Of a DNA stretch of 64,000 bases, positions 28,246 through 37,225 are shown piece after piece. The stretch covers positions 62,001 through 126,000 of the forward strand of contig NZ_FNCF01000001.1 in the NCBI RefSeq assembly GCF_900100695.1. The letters run 5' to 3'. Each line of letters opens with the position of its first letter. Positions within the stretch are counted from its first letter, which is position 1. Both the position numbers and the translations under genes were made by a program. This stretch comes from Klenkia brasiliensis. Its GTDB lineage: Bacteria > Actinomycetota > Actinomycetes > Mycobacteriales > Geodermatophilaceae. The notes beneath the pieces are model-generated. The model was not told the DNA's origin, searched no databases, and saw only the letters and a program-made list of their open reading frames with translations.

Positions 28246-28815
28246 TCAGCGGGACCGCAGCCACCACCGCCGGGCGGCCTCGAGCGTCGCGCCGAACAGG
28301 AGGTGGCTGCCGCCCTCCCACACCCACCAGGCGGCTGGCAACCGGGTGGGTGGGGTCTGCACCCCCGCGGCGGGCAGCGTCGAGGCGTGGGTGGCCAGGA
28401 AGGCGACCGCCCCCGCGGCCGTGCCGAACCCGGCTGCGGCCCGGTCGCTGCGCCGGGTGGCCAGCGCGTACCCGACCCCGAGGGCCGTGCCCATCGCGTA
28501 GTGCAGCACGGGCGTCAGCGCGGTCTTCTGCTCCAGGCTCGCGGGGGTGCCGGTCAGGGCCTTCTCGGCGCGGTCGACGACGAGGGCCGGGGGCATGACC
28601 GCGGTGTTGCCGGGGTCCGCGGCCGGGCGCCCCTTCTCCGCCGGGGTCGGTGGCACGACCGCCTCGGCCAGGCGCTGGAGCACGGGCTCGGCCTGCGACT
28701 TGACCCAGGAGGCGGCGAGACCGGCGGCGGCACCGTAGGTGAGGGCGGCACGGAGGGACGGTGACGGGGGCACGACGGTCCACGTGCCCCTGATCCGGCC
28801 GACCAACCGCGGCAT
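28246..28815 (-). CDS. DUF1440 (YagU-like) membrane protein
   Basis: Product of 189 residues with hydrophobic stretches at ALTYGAAAGLAASWVKSQAE, VLHYAMGTALGVGYALA and AAGAVAFLATHASTL, the pattern of DUF1440/YagU inner-membrane proteins. Function unknown. ATG 28815 was chosen because the domain begins soon after; a GTG at 28887 would add 24 Cys/Arg-rich residues and overlap the ctaG start region. Confidence 0.7.
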   Translation of the reverse strand: MPRLVGRIRGTWTVVPPSPSLRAALTYGAAAGLAASWVKSQAEPVLQRLAEAVVPPTPAEKGRPAADPGNTAVMPPALVVDRAEKALTGTPASLEQKTALTPVLHYAMGTALGVGYALATRRSDRAAAGFGTAAGAVAFLATHASTLPAAGVQTPPTRLPAAWWVWEGGSHLLFGATLEAARRWWLRSR

Positions 28816-28879
28816 CGGCAGATCTGCCCACGGCGGGCGGGGGCAGCCGACGCACAGGTGGTCGCGGCACCATCGGCGG

Positions 28880-29713
28880 GTGCTCACCCTGTGGCGACCG
28901 GACTGGCTGGTCCTCGGCGTCCTCGCCGTCCTCGTCGTGGCGGTCGTGCGGGCGCGGCTGCGGGTGCGGTCGGCCGGGCAGACCTGGCCGGTGCTGCGGG
29001 ACGTGTCGTTCGCGGCGGGGGTGCTGCTGGCGGCGTGGGTGACGTCGGGCTGGCTGCAGGTGGAGGGCCGGCAGGTGGAGTGGGTGTGGACCGCGCAGGA
29101 GCTGCTCCTGCTGCTGGTCGTACCGGTGCTGCTGGTCGCCGGGCAGCCGGTCGCGCTGCTCCGGGGACACCGGCGCTGGCCGCGGGCGCTGCGCGTGGTC
29201 GGGCACCCCGCGCTGTCACCGCTGTACGTGCCGGTGGCGGCCGGGCTGCTGTTCTTCGGCGGGGTCGGCCAGCTGGCGCTGTCGTCGGAGCCGGCCGGCT
29301 GGGCGGTGCACCTGGTGCTGCTCGGGCTGGGGGCGCTGATCGCGCTGCCGCTGGTGGACCGGGACGACGCGCGCTCGTCGCTGGCGGTGGGCGCGGCGCT
29401 GGCCGTCGGGGTGGTCGAGCTGCTGCTGGACGCGGTGCCGGGGATCGTGCTGCGGCTGGAGACGCACCTGACCGTCCCGTGGTTCGACGCACCCGGGTGG
29501 CTGGCCGGGCAGCAGGCGGCCGGGGGCCTGCTGTGGACGGTGGCCGAGGTGCTGGACCTGCCCTTCCTGGTGCTGACCGTGCTGCAGTGGATTCGGGTGG
29601 AACGCCGGGAGGCCGTGCGGGTGGACGCCGAGCTGGACGAGGCGGCGCCGTCCGCGGAGCCCTGGTGGCTGGCCGACCCGGCACTGCGGGCCCGCTACGG
29701 ACCGCGCGCCTAG
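28880..29713 (+). CDS. CtaG-type cytochrome c oxidase assembly protein
   Basis: Polytopic membrane protein of 277 residues with about seven helices, including VLGVLAVLVVAVVRARLRV, ELLLLLVVPVLLVAGQPVAL and VAAGLLFFGGVGQLALSS. The pattern fits the Caa3-type CtaG/DUF1404 family linked to copper insertion into cytochrome oxidase. GTG 28880 has CACCAT 6 nt upstream. The TAG stop (29711-29713) is also the start of the next gene's -10 hexamer. Confidence 0.72.
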   Translation: MLTLWRPDWLVLGVLAVLVVAVVRARLRVRSAGQTWPVLRDVSFAAGVLLAAWVTSGWLQVEGRQVEWVWTAQELLLLLVVPVLLVAGQPVALLRGHRRWPRALRVVGHPALSPLYVPVAAGLLFFGGVGQLALSSEPAGWAVHLVLLGLGALIALPLVDRDDARSSLAVGAALAVGVVELLLDAVPGIVLRLETHLTVPWFDAPGWLAGQQAAGGLLWTVAEVLDLPFLVLTVLQWIRVERREAVRVDAELDEAAPSAEPWWLADPALRARYGPRA

Positions 29714-29722
29714 CCTGCGTCG

Positions 29723-30421
29723 GTGAGCATCCACCTGGTCGGCGGGGGTCCGGACACCACGCCGGCCGGGGCGGTGGCGCCGTTCCGGGCCGAGCTGCCC
29801 GGGCGGCCGCGGGTGGGGGTCGCACTGGCCGGGTCACCGGTCGTCGGGCGGTGCTGGCTCCCGGCCTACGCGCGGGTGGTCGGCGGGGACTGCGTGCTGC
29901 TGCCGCTGCGCCCCGGCCGGCCGTTCGACGTCCGGGGGCTGGCCGGGCTGGACGCGCTGGTCGTCGGGGGCGGCCGCACCCCGCGCTACCTGGACGGTCT
30001 GGCCGGCGCGGCCGGGCCGGTGGGTGAGCTGGTGCGGGCCGGGCTGCCCTACCTCGGCTTCTCCGCCGGCGCCATGGTCACCCCGGTGGACGCGCTGGCC
30101 GGCGGCTGGCGCCAGCAGGGCCGCGCGGTGTGCCCCGAGGAGTGGTCGGAGGGGCTGGAGGAGCTGACCACCCGGCCCGGGCTCGGGCTGCTGCCGTTCC
30201 CGGTGGACGTGCACACCGCCCAGGCGGGGACCCTGGGCCGCACGGTCGCGGTGGTCCCGGCCGACCGGGCCGTGGCCGTGGGGATCGACGAGGGCACCTG
30301 CCTGTCGCTCCCGGTGGACGCCGCCGACCCCGACGCCGGCGCGGTCAGCGGGACCGGTGCCGTGTGGACCGCCCGCGGCGGTGACGGTGGGCCCCTGGTG
30401 AGCCGCCGGACGGCGGACTGA
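29723..30421 (+). CDS. Peptidase S51/cyanophycinase-like protein
   Basis: Product of 232 residues beginning MSIHLVGGGPDTTPAGAVAP, like class I amidotransferase-fold S51 peptidases. GFSAGAMV holds the nucleophilic serine elbow (GxSAG) and GIDEGTCL matches the DE.T region of the family. It probably cleaves small dipeptides; no cyanophycin synthetase is nearby. TAGCCT lies 6 nt before the GTG start. Confidence 0.75.
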   Translation: MSIHLVGGGPDTTPAGAVAPFRAELPGRPRVGVALAGSPVVGRCWLPAYARVVGGDCVLLPLRPGRPFDVRGLAGLDALVVGGGRTPRYLDGLAGAAGPVGELVRAGLPYLGFSAGAMVTPVDALAGGWRQQGRAVCPEEWSEGLEELTTRPGLGLLPFPVDVHTAQAGTLGRTVAVVPADRAVAVGIDEGTCLSLPVDAADPDAGAVSGTGAVWTARGGDGGPLVSRRTAD

Positions 30422-30490
30422 CCCGCCGGCTCCTCACCCGCGCGGGTCGGGTCCCCGCCGCAGCGCCCGTCGGCAGCCCATCATGGCGCC

Positions 30491-31051
30491 GTGCTGACCT
30501 ACCGCCTCGGCTTCGGGCCGCCGTCCCGGCTGGTCCGGGTCTCGGTCGTCGTGGGCGTGACGGTGATGAGCGGCGTCCAGCTGGTGGGCTGGGCGGCCTT
30601 CGCGCCGCCCGGGCAGGCGCCGTGGGCGAGCCTGCTCGGGGGCGTCCTGTTCGGTTTGCCTTTCGGTGTGCTCATCGGGCTGCTGGAGCACCGTCGGCTC
30701 GGTGCGCTGCGGTCGGCGCTGCAGGACCGCATGCCCAACCGCGAGGCCGTGCGGGCGGCGAACCGCGGCCCGGTCCCGGTGGACCCGGACACCCGGGGGG
30801 TCGCCCGCGCGCTGATCGAGTACGCACTCGCGGAGCGGGGACGCCAACGGCTCGGACAGGTGCTCACGGCGTCCATCGCTGCCGTGTCGGGCACCCTGTT
30901 CGCGCTCGACGGGAGCGCCTGGGGCCTGGTGCTGGTCGTGCTCGGCGCGGCGACCGTCGCGTGGGACCGCCTCCGGACGGCCCGCCTGCAGCGCCGTCGG
31001 GCGCTGCTGGCGGACGACCCGGCCGGCCGGGCGGACGGCGTCAGACGTTGA
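30491..31051 (+). CDS. Hypothetical four-helix membrane protein
   Basis: Product of 186 residues, family not recognised. Hydrophobic pairs at VRVSVVVGVTVMSGVQLVGW with LLGGVLFGLPFGVLIGLL, and QVLTASIAAVSGTLFAL with GLVLVVLGAATVAW, flank a central soluble region. CATCAT 6 nt before GTG 30491 fits a leaderless start. The 3' end overlaps the convergent ychF by 11 nt. Confidence 0.7.
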   Translation: MLTYRLGFGPPSRLVRVSVVVGVTVMSGVQLVGWAAFAPPGQAPWASLLGGVLFGLPFGVLIGLLEHRRLGALRSALQDRMPNREAVRAANRGPVPVDPDTRGVARALIEYALAERGRQRLGQVLTASIAAVSGTLFALDGSAWGLVLVVLGAATVAWDRLRTARLQRRRALLADDPAGRADGVRR

Positions 31052-32114
31052 AGCGGAACTCGACCACGTCGCCGTCGGCCATCACGTACTCCTTGCCCTC
31101 GATGCGCACCTGGCCGCGGGACTTGGCCTCGGCCATCGAGCCGGCGGCGACCAGGTCGTCGAAGGAGACGACCTCGGCCTTGATGAAGCCGCGCTGGAAG
31201 TCGGTGTGGATGACCCCGGCGGCCTGGGGCGCGGTGGCCCCGACCGGGATGGTCCACGCGCGCGACTCCTTCGGACCGGCGGTCAGGTAGGTCTGCAGGC
31301 CCAGGGTGGCGAAGCCGACCCGGGCGAGCTGGTGCAGGCCCGGCTCCTCCTGGCCGACCGCGGCCAGCAGCTCGGCGGCCTCCTCGTCGGGCAGCTCGGC
31401 CAGCTCGGCCTCGGTCTGCGCGTCGAGCACGATCGCCTCGGCGGGGGCGACCAGCGCGCGGAGCTCGTCGAGCAGCTCGGTGTTGCCCAGCTCGTCGGAG
31501 TCGACGTTGAACACGTACAGGAACGGCTTGGTGGTCATCAGGCCCAGCTCGCGCAGCGGCTCGGTGTCCACCCCCGCGGCGAACAGGGTCTGCCCGCCGT
31601 CCAGCACCTTCTGCGCGGCGACCGCGGCGTCGTACAACGCCTTGCGGTCCTTGTCCTTGCGCATCTCCTTCTCCAGCCGCGGGACCGCCTTCTCCAGCGT
31701 CTGCAGGTCGGCGAGCAGGAGCTCGGTGTTGATCGTCTCGATGTCGTCCCTCGGCGAGACCTTGCCGTCGACGTGCACGACGTCGGGGTCGGCGAACACC
31801 CGGATGACCTGGCAGATGGCGTCGGACTCGCGGATGTTGGCCAGGAACTTGTTGCCCAGGCCCTGCCCCTCGCTCGCCCCCCGCACGATGCCGGCGATGT
31901 CGACGAAGGACACCGTCGCCGGGATCGTCTTCGCGCTGCCGAACAGCTCGGCCAGCACACCCAGCCGCGCGTCGGGGACGCCGACGACGCCCACGTTGGG
32001 CTCGATGGTCGCGAACGGGTAGTTCGCCGCCAGCACGTCGTTCTTGGTCAGCGCGTTGAACAGGGTCGACTTGCCGACGTTGGGCAGGCCGACGATCCCG
32101 ATGGTGAGACTCAC
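31041..32114 (-). CDS. ychF: Redox-regulated P-loop ATPase YchF
   Basis: OBG-family NTPase of 357 residues that binds ATP and ribosomes. MSLTIGIVGLPNVGKSTLFN includes the P-loop; VDIAGIVRGASEGQGLGNKF is switch II; the G4 position reads FNVDSDE (NxxE type, as in YchF) and the C-terminal TGS-like domain ends GKEYVMADGDVVEFRFNV. The GTG at 32114 was preferred to longer in-frame starts because the domain begins there and TAGGCT lies 8 nt upstream. Confidence 0.94.
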   Translation of the reverse strand: MSLTIGIVGLPNVGKSTLFNALTKNDVLAANYPFATIEPNVGVVGVPDARLGVLAELFGSAKTIPATVSFVDIAGIVRGASEGQGLGNKFLANIRESDAICQVIRVFADPDVVHVDGKVSPRDDIETINTELLLADLQTLEKAVPRLEKEMRKDKDRKALYDAAVAAQKVLDGGQTLFAAGVDTEPLRELGLMTTKPFLYVFNVDSDELGNTELLDELRALVAPAEAIVLDAQTEAELAELPDEEAAELLAAVGQEEPGLHQLARVGFATLGLQTYLTAGPKESRAWTIPVGATAPQAAGVIHTDFQRGFIKAEVVSFDDLVAAGSMAEAKSRGQVRIEGKEYVMADGDVVEFRFNV

Positions 32115-32142
32115 GAGGAGCCAGCCTACGGCCCCGGGCGGG

Positions 32143-33216
32143 TCAGCCGATCGTGACCGCGGCCTTGCCCCGTGCCTCGGCGCGGTGCGCGGCGGCCTGC
32201 TCCCACGCACCCACCCACTGCGGCACCCGGTGCTCCACCAGGTGCTGCTCCAGCACGACCTCGCGCGCCGCGCGGGCCTGCTCGACCCGCCACCCCGGGT
32301 CCTGCACGGCCCGGGTGAGCGCCTTGGCCCAGTCCCGCGCGGCCCGCGCCCGGTAGCCCAGCCCCAGCCGGTCGTACTCCGTGATCGGCGACCGGACGGC
32401 GAACACCCCGCGGGCGGCGTACTCCAGCACCTTCAGCCAGCTCTTCGCGGTGTTGAACCGGTCCACCCGCAGCGGGGCCAGCCCGATGTCCAGGGTGTCC
32501 CCGACCAGCGCGAGGTAGTCGTCGACGGCGTTCTCCCACGGCACCTCCCGCGGCTCGGCCCGCAGCCCGAGCCGCTCGGCGGCGTCCCACCGCTGGCCCA
32601 GGACGACGAACTCGCTGCCCCCCGCGGTGGCGTCCAGCGCCTGCTGCAGGCCCGAGCCCATCTCCTGCAGGTCGTAGGGGTGCCCGAGCACGTTCCCGGT
32701 CCACCCCAGGACCACCCGGTCGGGCTGCCGCTCGTAGGCCGGGGTCAGCTCCGCGACCCGGCGCGGGACGGCGTTGGGCACCACGGCGCCCCGGCCGTGG
32801 CGGGCGTACTCCTTGAGCAGCACCGGCGTGGTGACGGTGACCAGGTCGGCCTCGCGGGCGCACTCCAGGACCCGCTGGGAGGCCCCGACCTGGGCCATCA
32901 GGTGGCCGACGAGCCCGTAGGACGCCCCGTGCAGCAGGTCGTCGACCTCGACCACCACGGCGGTCCCCCGGGCCTGCAGGATCCGCAGGCACTGCAGCAT
33001 CTCGACGGTCTTGGGCAGCTGCATGACCACGACGTCGGCGCCCTGGTCGTCGACGTCGAGCACGACCGGGTCGGGCCCGGTGCTCATCGTCGTCGCCAGG
33101 CCCGGCACGACCACCACCTCCACCCCGATGCCGGCCTCGACCACCGCACGGGCCGGCTCCTCCGCCCGGTAGTAGCTCAGGCCGTTGAAGAAGGTCTTGC
33201 AGACGACGACGCGCAT
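32143..33216 (-). CDS. Glycosyltransferase, GT4/GT-B type
   Basis: Product of 357 residues starting MRVVVCKTFFNGLSYYRAEE. The GT-B pattern includes a central hinge VVPNAVPRRVAEL, LGWTGNVLGHPYDLQ and the donor-site region DIGLAPLRVDRFNTAKSWLK-VLEYAA, where a lysine/glutamate pair is expected. No membrane segments. The ATG has AGGA 6 nt upstream. Acceptor and donor sugars are unknown; the gene stands alone, divergent from the ada-alkA gene. Confidence 0.82.
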   Translation of the reverse strand: MRVVVCKTFFNGLSYYRAEEPARAVVEAGIGVEVVVVPGLATTMSTGPDPVVLDVDDQGADVVVMQLPKTVEMLQCLRILQARGTAVVVEVDDLLHGASYGLVGHLMAQVGASQRVLECAREADLVTVTTPVLLKEYARHGRGAVVPNAVPRRVAELTPAYERQPDRVVLGWTGNVLGHPYDLQEMGSGLQQALDATAGGSEFVVLGQRWDAAERLGLRAEPREVPWENAVDDYLALVGDTLDIGLAPLRVDRFNTAKSWLKVLEYAARGVFAVRSPITEYDRLGLGYRARAARDWAKALTRAVQDPGWRVEQARAAREVVLEQHLVEHRVPQWVGAWEQAAAHRAEARGKAAVTIG

Positions 33217-33334
33217 GGGTCCTGCTTCCGGGAGGGGCTGCTCGTGCCCGGTATCGGCAGCGTCGTCCGGCCCGCGCACCGTCGTGTCCGATTCCCGCCA
33301 GAACCTGTCCTCCCCCGCTGGCATGCTCGCAGCC

Positions 33335-34849
33335 GTGACCGAACTGCTGGAGGGCCGCGACCAGGGCCGCGACCAGGGTCGGGGCCTGGACCCTGAACGC
33401 TGCTACCGCGCCGTGGCCAGCCGTGATGCCCGCTTCGACGGGTGGTTCTTCACCGCTGTGCACACCACCGGGATCTACTGCCGGCCCTCGTGCCCGGCCC
33501 GCACCCCGCTGCCGGGCAACGTCGAGTTCCACCCGACCGCGGCCGGGGCGCAGGCCGCGGGGTTCCGGGCCTGCCGTCGCTGCCGTCCGGAGGCCGTCCC
33601 CGGGTCGCCCGAGTGGGATGTCCGCGCCGATGTCGTCGCCCGCGCCGTCCGGCTGGTCGCCGACGGCGAGGTCGAGCGCAGCGGGGTCTCCGGGCTGGCC
33701 GCAGCGCTGGGCTACAGCGAGCGCCAGCTGCACCGGCTCGTCGTCGGCGAGCTCGGCGTCGGCCCACTGGCCCTGGCCCGGGCGCAGCGCGCGCAGACCG
33801 CCCGGGTGCTGCTGGAGACCACCGACCTGCCCGTCGCCGACATCGCCTTCGCCGCCGGCTTCACCAGCGTCCGGCAGTTCAACGACACCGTCCGCGAGGT
33901 GTTCGCCACCACCCCGACCGACCTGCGCGGCTCCCGCTCCCGCGCCGGCCGCGGCCCCTCGGGCTGGCTGACCCTGCGGCTGGCCGCCCGGGCCCCGTTC
34001 AGCGCCGAGGAGGTGCTGCTGTTCCTCGGCGGCCACGCCGTCCCGGGTCTGGAGGAGTGGCACGGCACGACCTTCTCCCGGGTGCTCGACCTGCCCCACG
34101 GCCCCGCCGTCGTGCGGCTGTCCCCCGGTGCCGACGGCACCTCGGTCACCGCCCGGCTGCACCTGACCGAGCTGCGCGACCTGGGGACGGCGGTCGCCCG
34201 CTGCCGGCACCTGCTCGACCTGGACGCCGACCCGACCGCGGTGGACGACGTCCTGGCCGCCGACCCCGCCCTCACCCGCCTGGTGCGTGCCGCGCCCGGC
34301 CGGCGGGTGCCCACCCACCCCGACGCCGCCGAGGCCGCCGTCCGTGCCGTGCTCGGTCAGCACGTCTCCCTCGCCGGCGCCCGCACCTTCACCGCCCGGG
34401 TGCTCACCGCGGCCGGCACCCCCCTGCCCGAGCCGGTCGGCACCCTCACCCACGCCTTCCCCCGCCCCGCGGCGCTGGTCGAGGCCGACCTCGCTGCCGT
34501 CGGCCTGACCGGCAAGCGCCGCGCCACCGTGCACGCCCTGGCCGCCGCGCTGGGCACCGGCGCCGTCGACCTCGGCCCCGGTGCCGACCGCGCCGAGGCC
34601 GGCCGCGCCCTGCTCGCCCTGCCGGGCATCGGCCCCTGGACCGTCGCGCTCGTGGCGCTGCGCGGGCTCGGCGACCCCGATGTCTGGCTCCCCGGCGACC
34701 TGGCCCTGCGCCGCGCGCTGGCCGCGCTCGGCAGCTCCGACGCCGACGCCGCCACCCGCTGGCGGCCCTGGCGCTCCTACGCCGTGCTGCACCTGTGGGC
34801 GATGTCCGCCCCCGCCCTGTTCACCCGCCACCCGGAGGACTCGCCATGA
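33335..34849 (+). CDS. Ada-AlkA fusion: methylation-response regulator and DNA-3-methyladenine glycosylase
   Basis: Product of 504 residues with four parts: the Ada zinc domain (cysteines in YCRPSCPARTP and FRACRRCRP, residues ~45-85), an AraC-type helix-turn-helix (~100-200), an AlkA N-terminal domain and a HhH-GPD glycosylase domain (~290-490) with LPGIGPWTVALVALRGLG and the catalytic aspartate in LPGDLALRRAL. It senses methylphosphotriesters, activates repair genes and removes alkylated bases. GTG 33335 has CATGCT 7 nt upstream; an ATG at 33323 is also in frame. It overlaps ogt by 4 nt. Confidence 0.9.
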   Translation: MTELLEGRDQGRDQGRGLDPERCYRAVASRDARFDGWFFTAVHTTGIYCRPSCPARTPLPGNVEFHPTAAGAQAAGFRACRRCRPEAVPGSPEWDVRADVVARAVRLVADGEVERSGVSGLAAALGYSERQLHRLVVGELGVGPLALARAQRAQTARVLLETTDLPVADIAFAAGFTSVRQFNDTVREVFATTPTDLRGSRSRAGRGPSGWLTLRLAARAPFSAEEVLLFLGGHAVPGLEEWHGTTFSRVLDLPHGPAVVRLSPGADGTSVTARLHLTELRDLGTAVARCRHLLDLDADPTAVDDVLAADPALTRLVRAAPGRRVPTHPDAAEAAVRAVLGQHVSLAGARTFTARVLTAAGTPLPEPVGTLTHAFPRPAALVEADLAAVGLTGKRRATVHALAAALGTGAVDLGPGADRAEAGRALLALPGIGPWTVALVALRGLGDPDVWLPGDLALRRALAALGSSDADAATRWRPWRSYAVLHLWAMSAPALFTRHPEDSP

Positions 34850-35367
34850 CCGCGCTGCACGCCACCACCGGCACACCCGTCGGCCCGTTCACCGTCCTCG
34901 TGCAGGACGACGCCGTGCTGGCCAGCGGCTGGACCGCCGACATCGGCGACCTGCTCCCCGTGGTGCACCGCTCGCTGCGCCCGGCCGAGGTCACCGCCGT
35001 CCACCGGCTGCCCGTGCTCGACGTCGTGGACGCCTTCCACGCCGGCGACGTGGCCGCGGTCGACGCCGTCGTGGTCCGCCAGCGGTCCGGCCCGTTCCTG
35101 CAGGAGGCCTGGGACGTGCTGCGCACCGTGCCGGCCGGGCAGCCGGACAGCTACGCGGCGTTCGCCGCGCGGTGCGGCCGGCCGGCCGCCGTCCGCGCCG
35201 CCGCGGGGGCCTGCGCCCGCAACGCCGCCGCCCTGTTCGTGCCCTGCCACCGGGTGCTGGCCACCGGCGGCGGCCTCGGCGGGTTCCGCTGGGGGACGCC
35301 GGTCAAGCGCTGGCTGCTGGACCACGAGGCCGCGCACGCCCCCGCGCCCGCCCCCGCGCCCGCCTGA
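34846..35367 (+). CDS. ogt: Methylated-DNA-[protein]-cysteine S-methyltransferase
   Basis: Suicide repair protein of 173 residues that removes O6-methylguanine. C134 in VPCHRVLATGG is the acceptor and FRWGTPVKRWLLDHE follows as in the family. The N-terminal domain is present. The tail is Ala-Pro repeats. The ATG overlaps the Ada-AlkA stop, so the two repair proteins are co-induced. Confidence 0.93.
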   Translation: MTALHATTGTPVGPFTVLVQDDAVLASGWTADIGDLLPVVHRSLRPAEVTAVHRLPVLDVVDAFHAGDVAAVDAVVVRQRSGPFLQEAWDVLRTVPAGQPDSYAAFAARCGRPAAVRAAAGACARNAAALFVPCHRVLATGGGLGGFRWGTPVKRWLLDHEAAHAPAPAPAPA

Positions 35368-35403
35368 CCGGTTCTGTCGTACCCCTCGGGCACCCTCCCG
35401 GGC

Positions 35404-36453
35404 ATGGACGCCGCCTCCCTGCTGCTGGGCCTGCTCGTCGGTGCGCTGCTGGCCACCGCGGTCACCCTCGGCGTCGTCGCCGTGGTGCGCCGCCGCACCC
35501 CGCAGCCCGACGGCCTGGAGCCGGTGCACGAGTCGCTGGACCACCTGCACCGGCTGCTGGCCGGCATCGAGCGCGACCGGGCCACCGCGCACGGCGAGCT
35601 GCGCGAGCAGGTCGGCACGGTCGGGCAGACCTCGGCGCTGCTGCGGCAGGAGACCGCCGCCCTGGTCACCGCCCTGCGCACCCCGCACGTGCGCGGGCGG
35701 TGGGGCGAGGTGCAGCTGCGCCGGCTGGTCGAGGTGGCCGGGCTGCTCGAGCACGCCGACTTCGTGCAGCAGCCCTCCTCGGTGAACGACCTGGGCGCGG
35801 GTGTCCGGCCCGACCTGGTGGTCACCCTGGCCGACGGCAAGCACGTGGTCGTCGACGCCAAGGTGCCCTTCGCCGGCTGGATCGAGGCCGTGCAGGCCAC
35901 CGACGAGGCGGTCCGGGTCACCCGGGTCGCCGAGCACGCCCGCCAGCTGCGGGCCCACGTCGACGCCCTGGCCGCCCGGCGCTACCCCACCGCCTTCGAC
36001 CCCGCCGCCCCCTTCACCGTCCTGTTCGTCCCCTCCGACGGCTTCCTGACCACCGCGCTGGAGGCCGAGCCGGGTCTGCTCGAGCACGCCTTCGGCCGCG
36101 ACGTGGTCATCGCCACCCCCAGCACCCTGCTCGCGCTGCTGCGCACCGTGGCCTACTCCTGGCGCACCGAGCGGCTGGCCCGCGACGCCGGCGCGGTGCT
36201 CGAGGTCGGCCGCCTGCTGCACACCCGGTTGGGCACGCTGTCGGGCCACCTCGGCAAGCTCGGCGCCGCCCTCGGCTCGGCCGTCGGCCGGTTCAACGAC
36301 ACCGTCGGCAGCTACGAGCGCTCGGTGCTCACCACCGCCCGCCGGTTCGACGACCTGGGGGTGTCCGCCACCCCCGTGCCCACCCCGGCGCCGGTCAGCG
36401 CCCAGGTGCGCGAGCTGCACCCCGCCCCCGACCCGGAGCTGCGCACCGGGTGA
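35404..36453 (+). CDS. rmuC: DNA recombination protein RmuC
   Basis: Product of 349 residues. An N-terminal membrane helix (LLLGLLVGALLATAVTLGVV) precedes a short coiled region and the RmuC nuclease-like core: RGRWGEVQLRRLVEVAGL, PDLVVTLADGKHVVVDAKVP and FVPSDGFLTTALE. RmuC limits inversions at short repeats in E. coli. The protein is on the short side because the coiled coil is reduced. CACCCT 7 nt before the ATG fits a leaderless start. Confidence 0.92.
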   Translation: MDAASLLLGLLVGALLATAVTLGVVAVVRRRTPQPDGLEPVHESLDHLHRLLAGIERDRATAHGELREQVGTVGQTSALLRQETAALVTALRTPHVRGRWGEVQLRRLVEVAGLLEHADFVQQPSSVNDLGAGVRPDLVVTLADGKHVVVDAKVPFAGWIEAVQATDEAVRVTRVAEHARQLRAHVDALAARRYPTAFDPAAPFTVLFVPSDGFLTTALEAEPGLLEHAFGRDVVIATPSTLLALLRTVAYSWRTERLARDAGAVLEVGRLLHTRLGTLSGHLGKLGAALGSAVGRFNDTVGSYERSVLTTARRFDDLGVSATPVPTPAPVSAQVRELHPAPDPELRTG

Positions 36454-36622
36454 GCCGGCCCACCGCGACGCGCCCGGGCGCACTGTGCTCACCTCCAGCT
36501 CCCCGACAGGGACGGCCGTTACCGTGACGTGATCGATCATCGGCCGCACAGGGGTGCTGCCAGGAGCGAGGAGGTGCACCATCGCACCGATCAGTGCAGT
36601 CGGATCCAGGCGGGAGGGTGCC

Positions 36623-37186
36623 GTGCGTCCCGAGCGCAGCTACCCCGGGGACGTCCCCCGCCCCCGCTCCGGCGCCCCGCGGAGCAGGCCCGTGCCGCAG
36701 GACGAGTGGTCCTTCGACGGCCCGGTCCCCGGCTCCCCGCGCGCCCAGCGGCCCGCTGCGCGCGACCCGCGCCGCGAGGGACGCGACCCCGCCGGTGACC
36801 CCCGCCGCACGCCGCGCCGGTCCGCCGCCCCCCAGCGCGGGGTCGTCGGTGCCCTCGCCGTCCTGGGTGTGTTCCTGGTGACCCTGGCCGCCGCGGCCGC
36901 GGACTCCTACCTCGGCGTGGGGTTGGGCACCATCACCACGATCGGCCTGGCCGGCTCCACCGTCGCCGCGGCCCTGCTGGTCCGCCGCCGCGACCTGGCC
37001 ACCGTCGTCGTCGCCCCGCCGCTGGTGTTCGTCGGCGTCGCGCTGGCCAACATCGTGCTGGCGCCCTCGGCCACCCTGTCGCTGCCGACGATCGCCACGC
37101 TGCTCATCCGCGGCTTCCCGGCCATGGCCATCGCGGTCGCCGCCGCCCTGGTCATCGGCCTGGTCCGCGCGGTCGCCCGCCGCTGA
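36623..37186 (+). CDS. DUF6542-type membrane protein
   Basis: Product of 187 residues. The first ~85 are Arg/Pro-rich and disordered; four membrane segments follow (GVVGALAVLGVFLVTLAAAA, TITTIGLAGSTVAAALLV, LATVVVAPPLVFVGVALANI, AMAIAVAAALVIGLVRAV). The position beside ispH matches the mycobacterial arrangement. GTG 36623 has a GGGAGG ribosome site; a TACCGT hexamer at 36520-36525 would give a ~90-nt leader. Function unknown. Confidence 0.75.
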   Translation: MRPERSYPGDVPRPRSGAPRSRPVPQDEWSFDGPVPGSPRAQRPAARDPRREGRDPAGDPRRTPRRSAAPQRGVVGALAVLGVFLVTLAAAAADSYLGVGLGTITTIGLAGSTVAAALLVRRRDLATVVVAPPLVFVGVALANIVLAPSATLSLPTIATLLIRGFPAMAIAVAAALVIGLVRAVARR

Positions 37187-37192
37187 CCCCGA

Positions 37193-37220
37193 CGGTCCCG
37201 CGCCACCCGGCGCGGGACCG
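37193..37220. terminator. Bidirectional terminator
   Basis: Perfect 12-bp stem (37193-37204 and 37209-37220) with a 4-nt loop between the convergent DUF6542 and ispH genes. Confidence 0.8.
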
Positions 37221-37225
37221 CGCGC

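Noticed and set aside
28739-30027. Extended Gly/Ala/Arg-rich frames around the CtaG-like gene
   Set aside because: They are shadows of the membrane-protein gene and the following S51-like gene, with no start signals or domains.
36529-36798. 89-residue open frame starting at a GTG near TACCGT
   Set aside because: The spacing of the hexamer to the GTG is too short (3 nt) and the frame overlaps the DUF6542 gene, which has a strong ribosome site.
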